Positions 27,751 to 36,621 of a DNA stretch of 64,000 nt are shown here, piece by piece (position 1 is the stretch's first letter; every line of letters begins with the position of its first letter). Both the position numbers and the translations under genes were made by a program. The notes below the pieces were generated by a model. That model ran no database searches, was not told the origin of the DNA, and was given only the letters and a program-made list of their open reading frames with translations. Where the stretch lies: positions 1 to 64,000 of the forward strand of contig CACMZR010000001.1 of assembly GCA_902618245.1 (NCBI GenBank), read 5' to 3'. Origin of the DNA: an uncultured Bacteroidota bacterium. Lineage in GTDB: Bacteria > Bacteroidota > Bacteroidia > Flavobacteriales > Flavobacteriaceae.

Positions 27751-28545
27751 TTATATTAACAAGTTGTCTACAGAATAATTAAATTTGGTCACCTTAGTAA
27801 TTTTATCTCCATTTATAATTCTCAATACTTTTTCGCCATTTTCAAATTTAGGATCCTTAAGATTGTATTTTTTGGACACATAATTATAATATGATTTTCT
27901 TGTTGGGTGATGAGGGGAAACCAAATTAAAAAGACCAATTATTTTCTTGTTAGTTACTAATGTTGAAATCCCATTTACTGCATCATCTCTGTGAATAAAA
28001 TTAATTCTCCCGTTAGGATTTTTAATTATTTTATTTTGCAAATGATAAATGGGATTTCTGTCTTCACCAATAAGGCCTCCTAACCGAACAATCACCGTAG
28101 GAATAGTCAATTTTTTTATTAACTTCTCACAATCATATAATTCTTGTGCTGATCTGTTATTTGGGAAACATTTCTTTGTTTCATCAAAAATACCTCCTTT
28201 TGATCCGTAAACAGATGTACTACTTAAGAATAATACTTTTTTTAAAGAACTTGATTTTATGGAATTTATTAAGGTTTGAATTTTTCCTGTAAAATTATAA
28301 TCAGAACTTTTTTTTTGGGGAGGAATAGAAATTATTAATGTTTCAATGTTTTTTATAAAAGGTAAAATACCCTCAGATTTGTCTTTTTTTAAAACAACTA
28401 AAAAACCTTCGATACCGATTCTTTCAATTTCAGACAAACCTTTCAAAGAGGTTTTAGAACCTAGGACTTGATAATTTAATTTCTTGAATTTTTTTGCTAG
28501 AGAAATACCTAACCATCCACAACCTAAAATACCAACCGAATGCAT
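27751..28545 (-). CDS. NAD(P)-dependent epimerase/dehydratase, YeeZ-like
   Basis: Rossmann-fold protein of the extended short-chain dehydrogenase type. The nucleotide-binding loop is GILGCGWLGISLAKKF at residues 5-20; the GCGWLG form is characteristic of YeeZ-like proteins. LFLSSTSVYGSKGG holds the Ser and Tyr positions of the active site region, but the Tyr-x-x-x-Lys appears only as LYDCEKLI. Substrate unknown. 264 residues. Single gene, divergent from the CBS-domain gene. Confidence 0.8.
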   Translation of the reverse strand: MHSVGILGCGWLGISLAKKFKKLNYQVLGSKTSLKGLSEIERIGIEGFLVVLKKDKSEGILPFIKNIETLIISIPPQKKSSDYNFTGKIQTLINSIKSSSLKKVLFLSSTSVYGSKGGIFDETKKCFPNNRSAQELYDCEKLIKKLTIPTVIVRLGGLIGEDRNPIYHLQNKIIKNPNGRINFIHRDDAVNGISTLVTNKKIIGLFNLVSPHHPTRKSYYNYVSKKYNLKDPKFENGEKVLRIINGDKITKVTKFNYSVDNLLI

Positions 28546-28660
28546 AAAATATACTTTTTATAATAAAATAACCTAAATTTTATGGATATTATAATTATAA
28601 TTTAATATTTTAATAATATCGCAAAAAAAGTTATATTAGAAATATTAAATATAATTAATT

Positions 28661-29131
28661 ATGCCCGTAAAAAGTTTTCAAGGAGAAAGAGCCCAAACAA
28701 AAAGAGTCACGCCGAGTAAATTATTTGTCTCAGATATAATGACAAGAAGATTGATTTTATTTAGTCCTGACCAAAGTATCCACGAAGTAATGAAAACTTT
28801 TATTAAACACAGAATATCAGGAGGACCAGTTGTGAGTAAAGCAGGAGAGCTAGTAGGAATAATTTCTGAGGCTGATTGCATGAAAGAAATCTCTGAAAGT
28901 CGTTATTTCAACATGCCAATACTTGACAAATCAGTCGGTCATTTTATGACTCAAAAAGTTGATACAATTGAATCAAGTATGAATGTTTTCGATGCTGCAG
29001 CAAAATTCTCAAAATCAAGCAGGAGACGTTATCCGGTTGTTGAGAAAGGAATTTTAGTTGGTCAGGTTAGCAGAAAAGATATTGTCGTAGCAGCATTAAA
29101 TATGAAAAGTCAAACATGGAATTCTAAGTAA
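28661..29131 (+). CDS. CBS-domain pair protein
   Basis: 156 residues containing two CBS domains (about 23-75 and 90-145). Signature parts: VSDIMTRRLILFSPDQSIHE, ISGGPVVSKAGELVGIISEAD, and RYPVVEKGILVGQVSRKDIV. Stand-alone CBS pairs bind adenine nucleotides and act as energy or nucleotide sensors; the partner here is unknown. It overlaps the convergent deacetylase-family gene by 8 bases. Family assignment is firm, role is not. Confidence 0.88.
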   Translation: MPVKSFQGERAQTKRVTPSKLFVSDIMTRRLILFSPDQSIHEVMKTFIKHRISGGPVVSKAGELVGIISEADCMKEISESRYFNMPILDKSVGHFMTQKVDTIESSMNVFDAAAKFSKSSRRRYPVVEKGILVGQVSRKDIVVAALNMKSQTWNSK

Positions 29132-30035
29132 AAATTTCTTTCGCAACCCTAAATGTATTTGCATGTGCTTCAATTATTGTCTTTATTTCGCTTGAATATC
29201 CACCACCCATACTGCATTGAACAGGAATTTTATTTTCTCTACAAAAAGATAAAACAATCTCATCTCTCTTTCTACAACCAGCAATAGTCATACCCAAACG
29301 ACCTAATCTATCTGTTTTTAAAACGTCAACACCACATAGGTAAAAAATAAAGTCAGGTTTTACTTTATCATATAGCTCAGGGAGAAGAGTTTTTATGTGT
29401 TGTAAGTAAATACTGTCAGTACAGTCATCTTTTAATGGAAGATCAAAATCACTTATTTCTTTCCGAAATGGATAATTTTTCTCTCCATGAACAGAGCAAG
29501 TAAAAACATTGGGATTATTCTTAAATATAGCAGCTGTTCCATTTCCTTGGTGAACATCCAAATCTAAGATTAATATTTTTTTGACCTTGTCCGAGTCTAA
29601 TAAATATTGAGCTGCAATAGCTTGATCATTTAGTAAACAAAAGGCCTCTCCCTTATTTGGATAAGCATGGTGCGTTCCTCCAGCTATGTTCATAGCAATA
29701 CCAAATTTTAATGCCTTTTCAGCACCATAAATTGTTCCCCCAGCAATTAAAAATTCTCTTTTGATAAGATCATTAGTTAAAGGAAAACCAATACTCCTAA
29801 TTTCATTTTTTGTCAATGATAATTTTAACAAACGGTTCACATAATTTTTTTCATGAATCCTTAATACATGTTTTAATAAAGCTGGTTTTGGCTCAAAAAA
29901 GTCTTCAATTTTGTTAGTCCCCTCTAAAATTAATTGCTGTGGAAGTAGCTCATACTTTTCCATGGGGAATCTATGCTCTTGATTCAAAGCAAGTCGAAAT
30001 GAATTATGGAAAGCAATCGGTATAATGGAACTCAA
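29124..30035 (-). CDS. histone deacetylase family protein
   Basis: Zinc-dependent deacetylase of the HDAC superfamily, probably acting on acetylated lysine or small amines. Zinc and charge-relay residues are visible: MNIAGGTHHAYPNKGEAFCL, LDLDVHQGNGTA (Asp and His), GVDVLKTDRLG (Asp), and MGGGYSSE with the oxyanion Tyr. 303 residues. The start is TTG at 30035, 11 bases after the metG stop; it gives the usual N-terminus with HRFPMEKYELLP. Bacterial members include acetoin-utilisation AcuC-like and polyamine deacetylases; I cannot choose among them. Confidence 0.9.
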   Translation of the reverse strand: MSSIIPIAFHNSFRLALNQEHRFPMEKYELLPQQLILEGTNKIEDFFEPKPALLKHVLRIHEKNYVNRLLKLSLTKNEIRSIGFPLTNDLIKREFLIAGGTIYGAEKALKFGIAMNIAGGTHHAYPNKGEAFCLLNDQAIAAQYLLDSDKVKKILILDLDVHQGNGTAAIFKNNPNVFTCSVHGEKNYPFRKEISDFDLPLKDDCTDSIYLQHIKTLLPELYDKVKPDFIFYLCGVDVLKTDRLGRLGMTIAGCRKRDEIVLSFCRENKIPVQCSMGGGYSSEIKTIIEAHANTFRVAKEIFT

Positions 30036-30046
30036 ATGGTGATTAA

Positions 30047-31738
30047 TTATATTTTTTTATTATTAACCAATTTTAACCGTTGGTTCTCAATTTCAATATC
30101 CTCAATTTTCTTGAAAAGAAGCATAGCTTTACTTATTTGATGACCAGATGGGATCAAATCATTTTTCATAAACGCATCATTCCAAGATAACTTTAGTGAT
30201 TCAATATTTAAAATTGAAAGTAATTTTTCATGTGTGAATGGCAAAAATGGCTCGCTAACTATAGCTAGGCAAGCTGATATTTGTAATGCTGTATAGATAA
30301 TTTCAGAAACACGTTTAGGATCTTTATCAATTAATTTCCAAGGTTCCTTTTCTGCTAGATATTTATTTCCAGTTCTAGCAATTTGCATTAGGTTTTGACT
30401 TGCCTCTCGGAATTTGTATTTTTCAATTGACGATCCAATTTTTTTTGAAATTATTCCTATTTGATCTATTATTTTTTCATCTTCTGGTAATCGGGTTTCA
30501 ATTTTAGGAATAATTCCATCATAGTATTTATTTGTTAAGACTACTACACGATTTATAAAGTTTCCATAGATTGCAACTAATTCATTATTATTTCTAGATT
30601 GAAACTCGTCCCAAGTAAAATCATTATCTTTCGTTTCAGGTGCGTTTGACGTTAAAACATAACGGAGGGTATCTTGCTGATTTGGGAATTCTTCAAGATA
30701 TTCGTGTAACCAAACTGCCCAATTTTTTGAAGTAGAAATTTTCTCTCCTTCTAAGTTTAAAAATTCGTTTGCAGGTACATTTTTTGGTAAAATAAAAGAG
30801 CCAGATGCATGAAGCATAATCGGAAAAATAATACAGTGAAAAACAATATTATCCTTACCTATGAAATGTATTAATTTAGTTTCTTTATCCTTCCAGTAGG
30901 GCTCCCAATCAATTCCATTATTATTAGCCCACTCTTTAGTAGAGGATATATAACCAATTGGTGCATCAAACCAAACGTAAAGAACTTTCCCTTTTGCTCC
31001 ATCGATAGGTACAGGTATACCCCAATCCAAATCGCGGGTAACAGCTCTTGGTTTTAGTCCATTATCAATCCAGGATTTAACTTGTCCGTAAACATTTTGT
31101 TTCCAGTCGGATTTATGACCTTTAATTATCCATTCATTTATAAAATTTTCAAATTTGTCAAGTGGGAGATACCAATGTTTTGTATTACGCATTTTTGGTT
31201 TAGATCCACTCAAAGTTGATTGCGGATTTATAAGTTCAGTAGCACTAAGACTACTTCCACAACTTTCGCATTGATCACCATATGCCTCAGTATTTTGGCA
31301 TATAGGACATATACCAATAACATATCTATCAGCTAAAAATTGTTTTGCTTCTGAATCATAAAGTTGTTCAGATTCAATTTCTTGAAAAATATTTTTTTTG
31401 TTTAGATCTTTAAAAATTTCTTGAGAAGTATCATAATGAATTTTTCTTGAAGTGCGAGAATAATTGTCAAAGCTTATACCAAATGAATTAAATGAATTTC
31501 GTATTAACTCGTCGTAATAATCAATTATCTGTTGAGGTGTTTTATTTTCCATCTTAGCCTTTAATGCAATAGCAACTCCATGTTCATCACTTCCACATAT
31601 GAAAGCAACATCTTTACCTCTATTTCTTAAATAACGTGCATAAATATCAGCAGGGACATATACACCAGCAAGGTGACCGATATGAATAGGTCCATTTGTG
31701 TAGGGCAGTGCTGCTGTAATTGTGTAGCGTTTGGACAT
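30047..31738 (-). CDS. metG: methionine--tRNA ligase, short form
   Basis: Class I synthetase that charges tRNA-Met. The HIGH signature is at His19-His22 ([10 protein letters not shown]), the zinc-binding connective peptide has [17 protein letters not shown], and the KMSKS equivalent is EKISTSKNW. The anticodon-binding helical domain is present. The protein stops at 563 residues, without the C-terminal EMAPII/Trbp111-like tRNA-binding domain that many Bacteroidota MetG proteins carry (about 680-700 residues). The frame ends in a normal stop, followed by the deacetylase-family gene, so this looks like a naturally short form. Confidence 0.95.
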   Translation of the reverse strand: MSKRYTITAALPYTNGPIHIGHLAGVYVPADIYARYLRNRGKDVAFICGSDEHGVAIALKAKMENKTPQQIIDYYDELIRNSFNSFGISFDNYSRTSRKIHYDTSQEIFKDLNKKNIFQEIESEQLYDSEAKQFLADRYVIGICPICQNTEAYGDQCESCGSSLSATELINPQSTLSGSKPKMRNTKHWYLPLDKFENFINEWIIKGHKSDWKQNVYGQVKSWIDNGLKPRAVTRDLDWGIPVPIDGAKGKVLYVWFDAPIGYISSTKEWANNNGIDWEPYWKDKETKLIHFIGKDNIVFHCIIFPIMLHASGSFILPKNVPANEFLNLEGEKISTSKNWAVWLHEYLEEFPNQQDTLRYVLTSNAPETKDNDFTWDEFQSRNNNELVAIYGNFINRVVVLTNKYYDGIIPKIETRLPEDEKIIDQIGIISKKIGSSIEKYKFREASQNLMQIARTGNKYLAEKEPWKLIDKDPKRVSEIIYTALQISACLAIVSEPFLPFTHEKLLSILNIESLKLSWNDAFMKNDLIPSGHQISKAMLLFKKIEDIEIENQRLKLVNNKKI

Positions 31739-31757
31739 TATTTAAACTAATTTTTTT

Positions 31758-31765
31758 CAAAAGTA
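31758..31765 (-). promoter_or_regulatory. candidate -7 box for metG
   Basis: Minus strand reads TACTTTTG, an exact TAnnTTTG match, 20 bases before the metG ATG. No TTG at the -33 distance. Confidence 0.35.
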
Positions 31766-31923
31766 ATTAAAAGAAACCCTTTTTCTTTAGTGAGCTTAAA
31801 ATCATTGTAAATAAAAAGTAAATAAAATTCAAAAAACTGTTGATTAAAATTATTTTGTAATATGCTTTTATAACGCATCTTAAATTGTATTTGTTAAATA
31901 TTTAACTTTTTGTTAGAAAAAAT

Positions 31924-31931
31924 TAATTTTG
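31924..31931 (+). promoter_or_regulatory. candidate -7 box for the ACT-like gene
   Basis: TAATTTTG, an exact TAnnTTTG match, 26 bases before the ATG at 31958. The leader would be about 20 bases. A -33 TTG at the right spacing is absent. Confidence 0.35.
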
Positions 31932-31957
31932 CCTAATAAACTTTAGATTTTAATCAA

Positions 31958-32617
31958 ATGAAGACAATTGCTGCTACCGTAACAGAATATATTAAAACTA
32001 AACCATATTTAGCTTCGGCACTCAATGAAGGAATTATCAATTTGACATCATTAGCCAGAAACATTCATAATGATATTGAAAACTTGATGAGGAAAAAAGT
32101 AAATCAAGGGGCTATAGTTATGTCATTAAAAAGAGTTTCTGATGATGCGGCGTTTTCAGTTACAAAAAAAATTACTAGAGTTTTAAAAAATATTGGAGAT
32201 ATAACTGTTCGCTCTTATTTAGTGGATTATGGTTTTTTACTATCAGAAACTTTATTGCTTACGCAAGCAAACCTTCTAAAAGAAATAGAAAACAAAAAAA
32301 ACATTTTTTATACATCTTCTAGAGGGGTTTCTGAATCAAACATAGTAGTTAGTCAAAATATTATTTCATTAGTTGACGATCTTTTTAAAAACGAAGTATG
32401 TCATTCAAAAGTGGAAAATTTGTCATCTATTACTATTAAACTTCCAGTTGATAATGTAAAAATTCCTGGGATTTATTATTTTATTTTCCAAAGATTGTCA
32501 TGGGAGGGGGTTAACATTAGGGAAGTAATATCTACTTCAAATGAATTTACAATTTTAATGAATGAGGATGATGTAGATATTGCATTTAAAGTAATTAAAA
32601 ATTTAAAAAAACTTTAG
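31958..32617 (+). CDS. ACT-domain-like protein (flavobacterial 'aspartate kinase' homologue)
   Basis: 219 residues with an N-terminal helical domain resembling a small DNA-binding or dimerisation unit (YIKTKPYLASALNEGIINLTSLARNI) and a C-terminal part that looks like an ACT domain (IPGIYYFIFQRLSWEGVNIREVISTSNEFTILM is the typical strand-helix-strand ligand-sensing pattern, residues about 165-200). Homologues in Flavobacteriia are often labelled aspartate kinase, but no kinase domain is present here, so that label would be wrong. A sensor or regulatory role is a guess. It converges on mfd and overlaps it by 4 bases. Confidence 0.6.
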   Translation: MKTIAATVTEYIKTKPYLASALNEGIINLTSLARNIHNDIENLMRKKVNQGAIVMSLKRVSDDAAFSVTKKITRVLKNIGDITVRSYLVDYGFLLSETLLLTQANLLKEIENKKNIFYTSSRGVSESNIVVSQNIISLVDDLFKNEVCHSKVENLSSITIKLPVDNVKIPGIYYFIFQRLSWEGVNIREVISTSNEFTILMNEDDVDIAFKVIKNLKKL

Positions 32618-35600
32618 CTTTCCTTCAATAAATTTTGCAGTAAAATAGTTATTGCTTCTATATTTTTTACTTCGCTTATTGAGAGTATTAGTTTTGTACC
32701 ACTGGATGTTTTTTTTTGTTTTATTTCAATCCTACCAGACCCTTTTTTAATTTGATTTATCAAATAGTCAAAATTTTGACTATTATAAAATTTATTTTTT
32801 TGATCTGCTATTAAATAGCAAAGACATATTCCTTTTTTAAGTACAATTCTTTCTACACCAAGTTTGGATGCTACTCGTTTTAATCGAACAGTTTCTAATA
32901 ACTCTTTTGTTTCGCTTGGGAGGGGACCAAATCGATCTTTAAGTTTATTTTTAAAATCTTCTAAGGCACTATCATTATTAATTTTACTTAATTCTTGGTA
33001 TAGTGCTAATCGCTCTCTAACAACATTAATATAATAGTCAGGAATGTAAATTGCTAGATCAGTATCGATTTGAATTTCATCAACATATTGGCCAATATTA
33101 TCATTTACATCATTTGAATAAACAGAATTAAATTCATTCTCTTTTAATTCTTCAATTGCTTGTTGTAAGATTTTTTGATAAGTATCAAACCCCATCTCAT
33201 TAATGAAACCACTTTGTTCACCTCCCAATAGATCTCCTGCTCCTCTAATTTCTAAATCTTTCATAGCAATTTGTATACCAGAGCCAAGGTTTGAAAATTG
33301 TTCTACAGTTTTTATTCTTTTTTGTGAGTCAGAGCTCATAGACGATAATGGAGGGGTTATAAAATAACAAAAGGCTTTTTTGTTGCTTCTGCCGACTCTC
33401 CCCCTCATTTGATGCAAATCACTTAGTCCAAAATTATGCGCATTATTAATAAACATTGTATTTGCATTTGGTACATCTAATCCATTTTCAATTATGGTTG
33501 TAGCAACAAGGATATCGTAATTACCATTCATAAAGTTTAATAATACTTGTTCTAATTTTCTACCTTCCATTCTACCGTGACCAACTGCAATTCTTGCGTC
33601 CGGAACGAGACGCTGTAGAAAGCTTGAAATTTCCATAATGTTTTCAACTCGATTATGAATAAAAAATACTTGCCCCTTTCTATGAAGCTCATAAAAAATA
33701 CCATCTTTTATTAAATTCGAATTAAATCGAATAACCTCACTTTCTATGGGATATCGGTTTGGTGGAGGTGTATTAATAACAGACAAATCACGCGCTGACA
33801 TTAAACTAAACTGAAGTGTTCTTGGAATTGGTGTAGCTGTCAAAGTTAACACATCAATATTTTCTTTTATTGATCTTATTTTTTCTTTAACAGAAACTCC
33901 AAATTTCTGTTCCTCATCTACAATTAAGAGGCCCAAATCGTTAAATAAGATTTTATTATTTACCAATTGATGAGTTCCAATCAAAATGTCAATTTTCCCT
34001 AAACTCAAATCACTTAAAATTTTGGTTTTATCTTTTGTTGACCGAAAACGATTTAGATAGTCTACTTTAACCGGAAATTCCTCTAATCTTTTTGAAAATG
34101 TTTTAAAATGTTGAAAGGCTAATATAGTTGTAGGAACTAATATTACAACCTGTTTGCTATTGTCTACAGCTTTAAAAGCAGCTCTTATAGCAACTTCCGT
34201 TTTCCCAAACCCTACATCTCCACATATGAGGCGATCCATAGGGATATTTAATTCCATATCCTTTTTTATGGCTTTTGTAGCTTTTTCCTGGTCAGGTGTA
34301 TCTTCAAATAAAAAAGAGGATTCCAATTCCCATTGTAAATAACTGTCTGGATTGAAGGCAAAACCGATTTTTTGTTTCCTTTTAGCGTATAGTTCAATAA
34401 GATCAAATGCAATTTCTTTTACCCTTTTCTTTGTTTTTTGTTTTAACGCTTTCCATGCCTTAGATCCAAGCTTATAAATTTTTGGTACTTTACCATCTTT
34501 TCCTGCATATCGGCTTATTTTGTGAAGAGAGTGAACACTTAAATAAAGAACATCTCTATCTGCATAAATCAGTTTGATAGACTCTTGTAATTTTCCCTCT
34601 ACCTCTATATATTGCAAGCCACCAAAAGTTCCAATCCCGTGATCAATGTGCGTCACATAATCACCAACTCCCATCTGTGTTAACTCTTTAAGGCTCAAAG
34701 TATCTTTTTTCCTAAGATCAGATTTAAGTCTATATTTATGATAGCGCTCAAAAATTTGGTGATCAGTGAAACAACACCACTTGGCCTCTAAATCTTCGAA
34801 CCCTTCAAAAATTGCATTTACGCTTATATTATAATGAACTGTTTTTTTCATTTCTTCAAAAATGTCACGAAATCTTTTTGCTTGATTTTCATTGCTACAA
34901 AAAATAGTATTAGTGTAACTTCTTTTTTTATTTTCATTGAAGTGATTAACCAATAAATCAAATTTTTTGTTGAATGAGGGTTGTGGTGATTGTTTAATAA
35001 AAATCTGTTTGTATGCTTTTAGCTTATCAGTTTTTTCGAGAACTATAATTGATTTTTTTTGACAACTTTTTATCCAATCAGTAGAATTAACAAATAAATT
35101 TTTGGGGGGATATTGTTTGTTTGTCTTAATCTTGTCGTAAACATTCTTTGCATTTTTAAACATTTTATCTAATCCAGACATTATCTTATCGAAATCCGAA
35201 TAAATAAAGCAAGTATTATCACTGAAAAAAGAAGTAAAAATTTTGCGTTCGTCGGTATTATGATAGTCTGAAATATTTGGAATTAATTCAACTTCTTCAA
35301 AATTTGAGATCGATCTTTGAGAGACAACATCAAAACAGGATAAACGTTCTATTGTTTGATCAAAAAACTCAATTCTATAAGGATGTTGGTAAGCAAAAGA
35401 AAAAACATCAATTATTCCTCCACGCACAGCAAATTCCCCAGGACTACTTACAAAATCTACACGATCAAATCCCATTTCAAAAAGACGTTCATTAAGAATA
35501 CCAAATGAGAAATTATTATTTTTTTTGAGTCTTAAAGAAATTTTTTTTAGGTTCTTTTGTGAAATAATCTTCTCAAAAATAGCTTGGGTATAGGTTACAA

Positions 35601-35943
35601 TTATTCTTGCTTTATTTGAACTATTAAGTTTTTTTAAGGCTTCAGACCTTACCAGTATCTTTGAATTGTCAGTTGTTTCAGGTGCATATGGCTGTCTAAA
35701 GCTTGAAGGGAAATAATTAACGTTAGAGGGGCCAACTAGATATTCAAAATCATTTAAAAAGTAAGCAGCCTTTTCTGCACTATCATGAATAAATAAAATA
35801 GATTGATTTAAATTTTTGAAAGCTGCTGCTATTCTAAATGATAATCCAGATCCAACTAGTCCTTTAACATGCGTGCAACGATCTGCTGAAAAAGCTAATT
35901 TCAGTTCTTCCTGTGAATTTAATTTATCAAACTTATCTAGCAA
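32614..35943 (-). CDS. mfd: transcription-repair coupling factor
   Basis: Mfd removes RNA polymerase stalled at lesions and recruits UvrA. The order of domains is normal: UvrB-like N-terminal part, the RNA-polymerase-interacting domain (GVGDYVTHIDHGIGTFGG), the RecG-like helicase with Walker A GDVGFGKTEVAIRAA, DEEQKFGV, TATPIPRTLQ, and RGRVGRSNKKAFCYF, then the C-terminal TRCF domain. 1109 residues. The start is TTG at 35943, chosen because only rarer start codons lie between it and the upstream stop. It follows pdeM by 45 bases on the same strand and so may be co-transcribed with the ligase-associated repair genes. Confidence 0.96.
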   Translation of the reverse strand: MLDKFDKLNSQEELKLAFSADRCTHVKGLVGSGLSFRIAAAFKNLNQSILFIHDSAEKAAYFLNDFEYLVGPSNVNYFPSSFRQPYAPETTDNSKILVRSEALKKLNSSNKARIIVTYTQAIFEKIISQKNLKKISLRLKKNNNFSFGILNERLFEMGFDRVDFVSSPGEFAVRGGIIDVFSFAYQHPYRIEFFDQTIERLSCFDVVSQRSISNFEEVELIPNISDYHNTDERKIFTSFFSDNTCFIYSDFDKIMSGLDKMFKNAKNVYDKIKTNKQYPPKNLFVNSTDWIKSCQKKSIIVLEKTDKLKAYKQIFIKQSPQPSFNKKFDLLVNHFNENKKRSYTNTIFCSNENQAKRFRDIFEEMKKTVHYNISVNAIFEGFEDLEAKWCCFTDHQIFERYHKYRLKSDLRKKDTLSLKELTQMGVGDYVTHIDHGIGTFGGLQYIEVEGKLQESIKLIYADRDVLYLSVHSLHKISRYAGKDGKVPKIYKLGSKAWKALKQKTKKRVKEIAFDLIELYAKRKQKIGFAFNPDSYLQWELESSFLFEDTPDQEKATKAIKKDMELNIPMDRLICGDVGFGKTEVAIRAAFKAVDNSKQVVILVPTTILAFQHFKTFSKRLEEFPVKVDYLNRFRSTKDKTKILSDLSLGKIDILIGTHQLVNNKILFNDLGLLIVDEEQKFGVSVKEKIRSIKENIDVLTLTATPIPRTLQFSLMSARDLSVINTPPPNRYPIESEVIRFNSNLIKDGIFYELHRKGQVFFIHNRVENIMEISSFLQRLVPDARIAVGHGRMEGRKLEQVLLNFMNGNYDILVATTIIENGLDVPNANTMFINNAHNFGLSDLHQMRGRVGRSNKKAFCYFITPPLSSMSSDSQKRIKTVEQFSNLGSGIQIAMKDLEIRGAGDLLGGEQSGFINEMGFDTYQKILQQAIEELKENEFNSVYSNDVNDNIGQYVDEIQIDTDLAIYIPDYYINVVRERLALYQELSKINNDSALEDFKNKLKDRFGPLPSETKELLETVRLKRVASKLGVERIVLKKGICLCYLIADQKNKFYNSQNFDYLINQIKKGSGRIEIKQKKTSSGTKLILSISEVKNIEAITILLQNLLKES

Positions 35944-35988
35944 TGAATTGATTATTTTTTTACCAAAGATAATTTCTTAGTTTTTTAG

Positions 35989-36621
35989 TCAAGACATTTC
36001 CATTACTTCTTTTCCTGTTGTTATATAAACTTTGACGCCTTTAGTTGGTGACAATATATGGAGACCTGTAAATCCTCCAAAAGCTGGGAGTATTAATTGA
36101 TCTTTTGATTTAAAAAAACATGGCATTTTCATTTGCTGCAAACCAGACCCTTTGAGTTTTACACCTGGGTGGATGTGTCCACAAAAAACAAAATAATCTT
36201 TCTTGTGAATTGGGAGGTGAGTAAAATAAAATTTGTCTTCAATTAAAGTTTCTAAAATTTTTACGTTTATTGAATTGTATTCAAGTTTAGGGATAATATC
36301 ATGGTTACCTTCAATTAAAATTATTTCAAGATTTTGTTTTTTAACCCATGATTCGAATAAGTACCATTCGTTATTTTGCTCACTATGGAAAAGATCTCCT
36401 AAAAAAATTATACGTGTTGGAGTAAAATCATTTAACAGTTTTGTAATCTTTTCGTAAAACAGTCCCTCTGCTTTTCTTGGTACAGCAATCCCATTTTTTC
36501 TAAAATGAGCAACTTTACCTAGGTGAACATCAGCTAAAAAAAGAGTTTTTTTCTCTAACCAAAAAATTGCCCCACTTGGGTGTAGAACAAAATTGTGGTT
36601 ATTTATTTCAATTGAATTCAT
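35989..36621 (-). CDS. pdeM: ligase-associated metallophosphoesterase PdeM
   Basis: Calcineurin-like metallophosphoesterase of the ligase-associated DNA damage response set. Metal ligands are visible in order: LADVHLGK (Asp, His), FLGDLFHS (Asp), IEGNHD (Asn, His), and FCGHIHPGV (two His). The 210-residue length is typical. Related enzymes have phosphodiesterase or endonuclease activity on DNA ends. Its ATG overlaps the stop of the helicase gene by 4 bases, so it is translated with it. Confidence 0.9.
   Translation of the reverse strand: MNSIEINNHNFVLHPSGAIFWLEKKTLFLADVHLGKVAHFRKNGIAVPRKAEGLFYEKITKLLNDFTPTRIIFLGDLFHSEQNNEWYLFESWVKKQNLEIILIEGNHDIIPKLEYNSINVKILETLIEDKFYFTHLPIHKKDYFVFCGHIHPGVKLKGSGLQQMKMPCFFKSKDQLILPAFGGFTGLHILSPTKGVKVYITTGKEVMEMS

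Noticed and set aside
31958-32617. Aspartate kinase annotation for the ACT-like gene
   Set aside because: No kinase motifs; only an ACT-like C-terminal part is visible in 219 residues.
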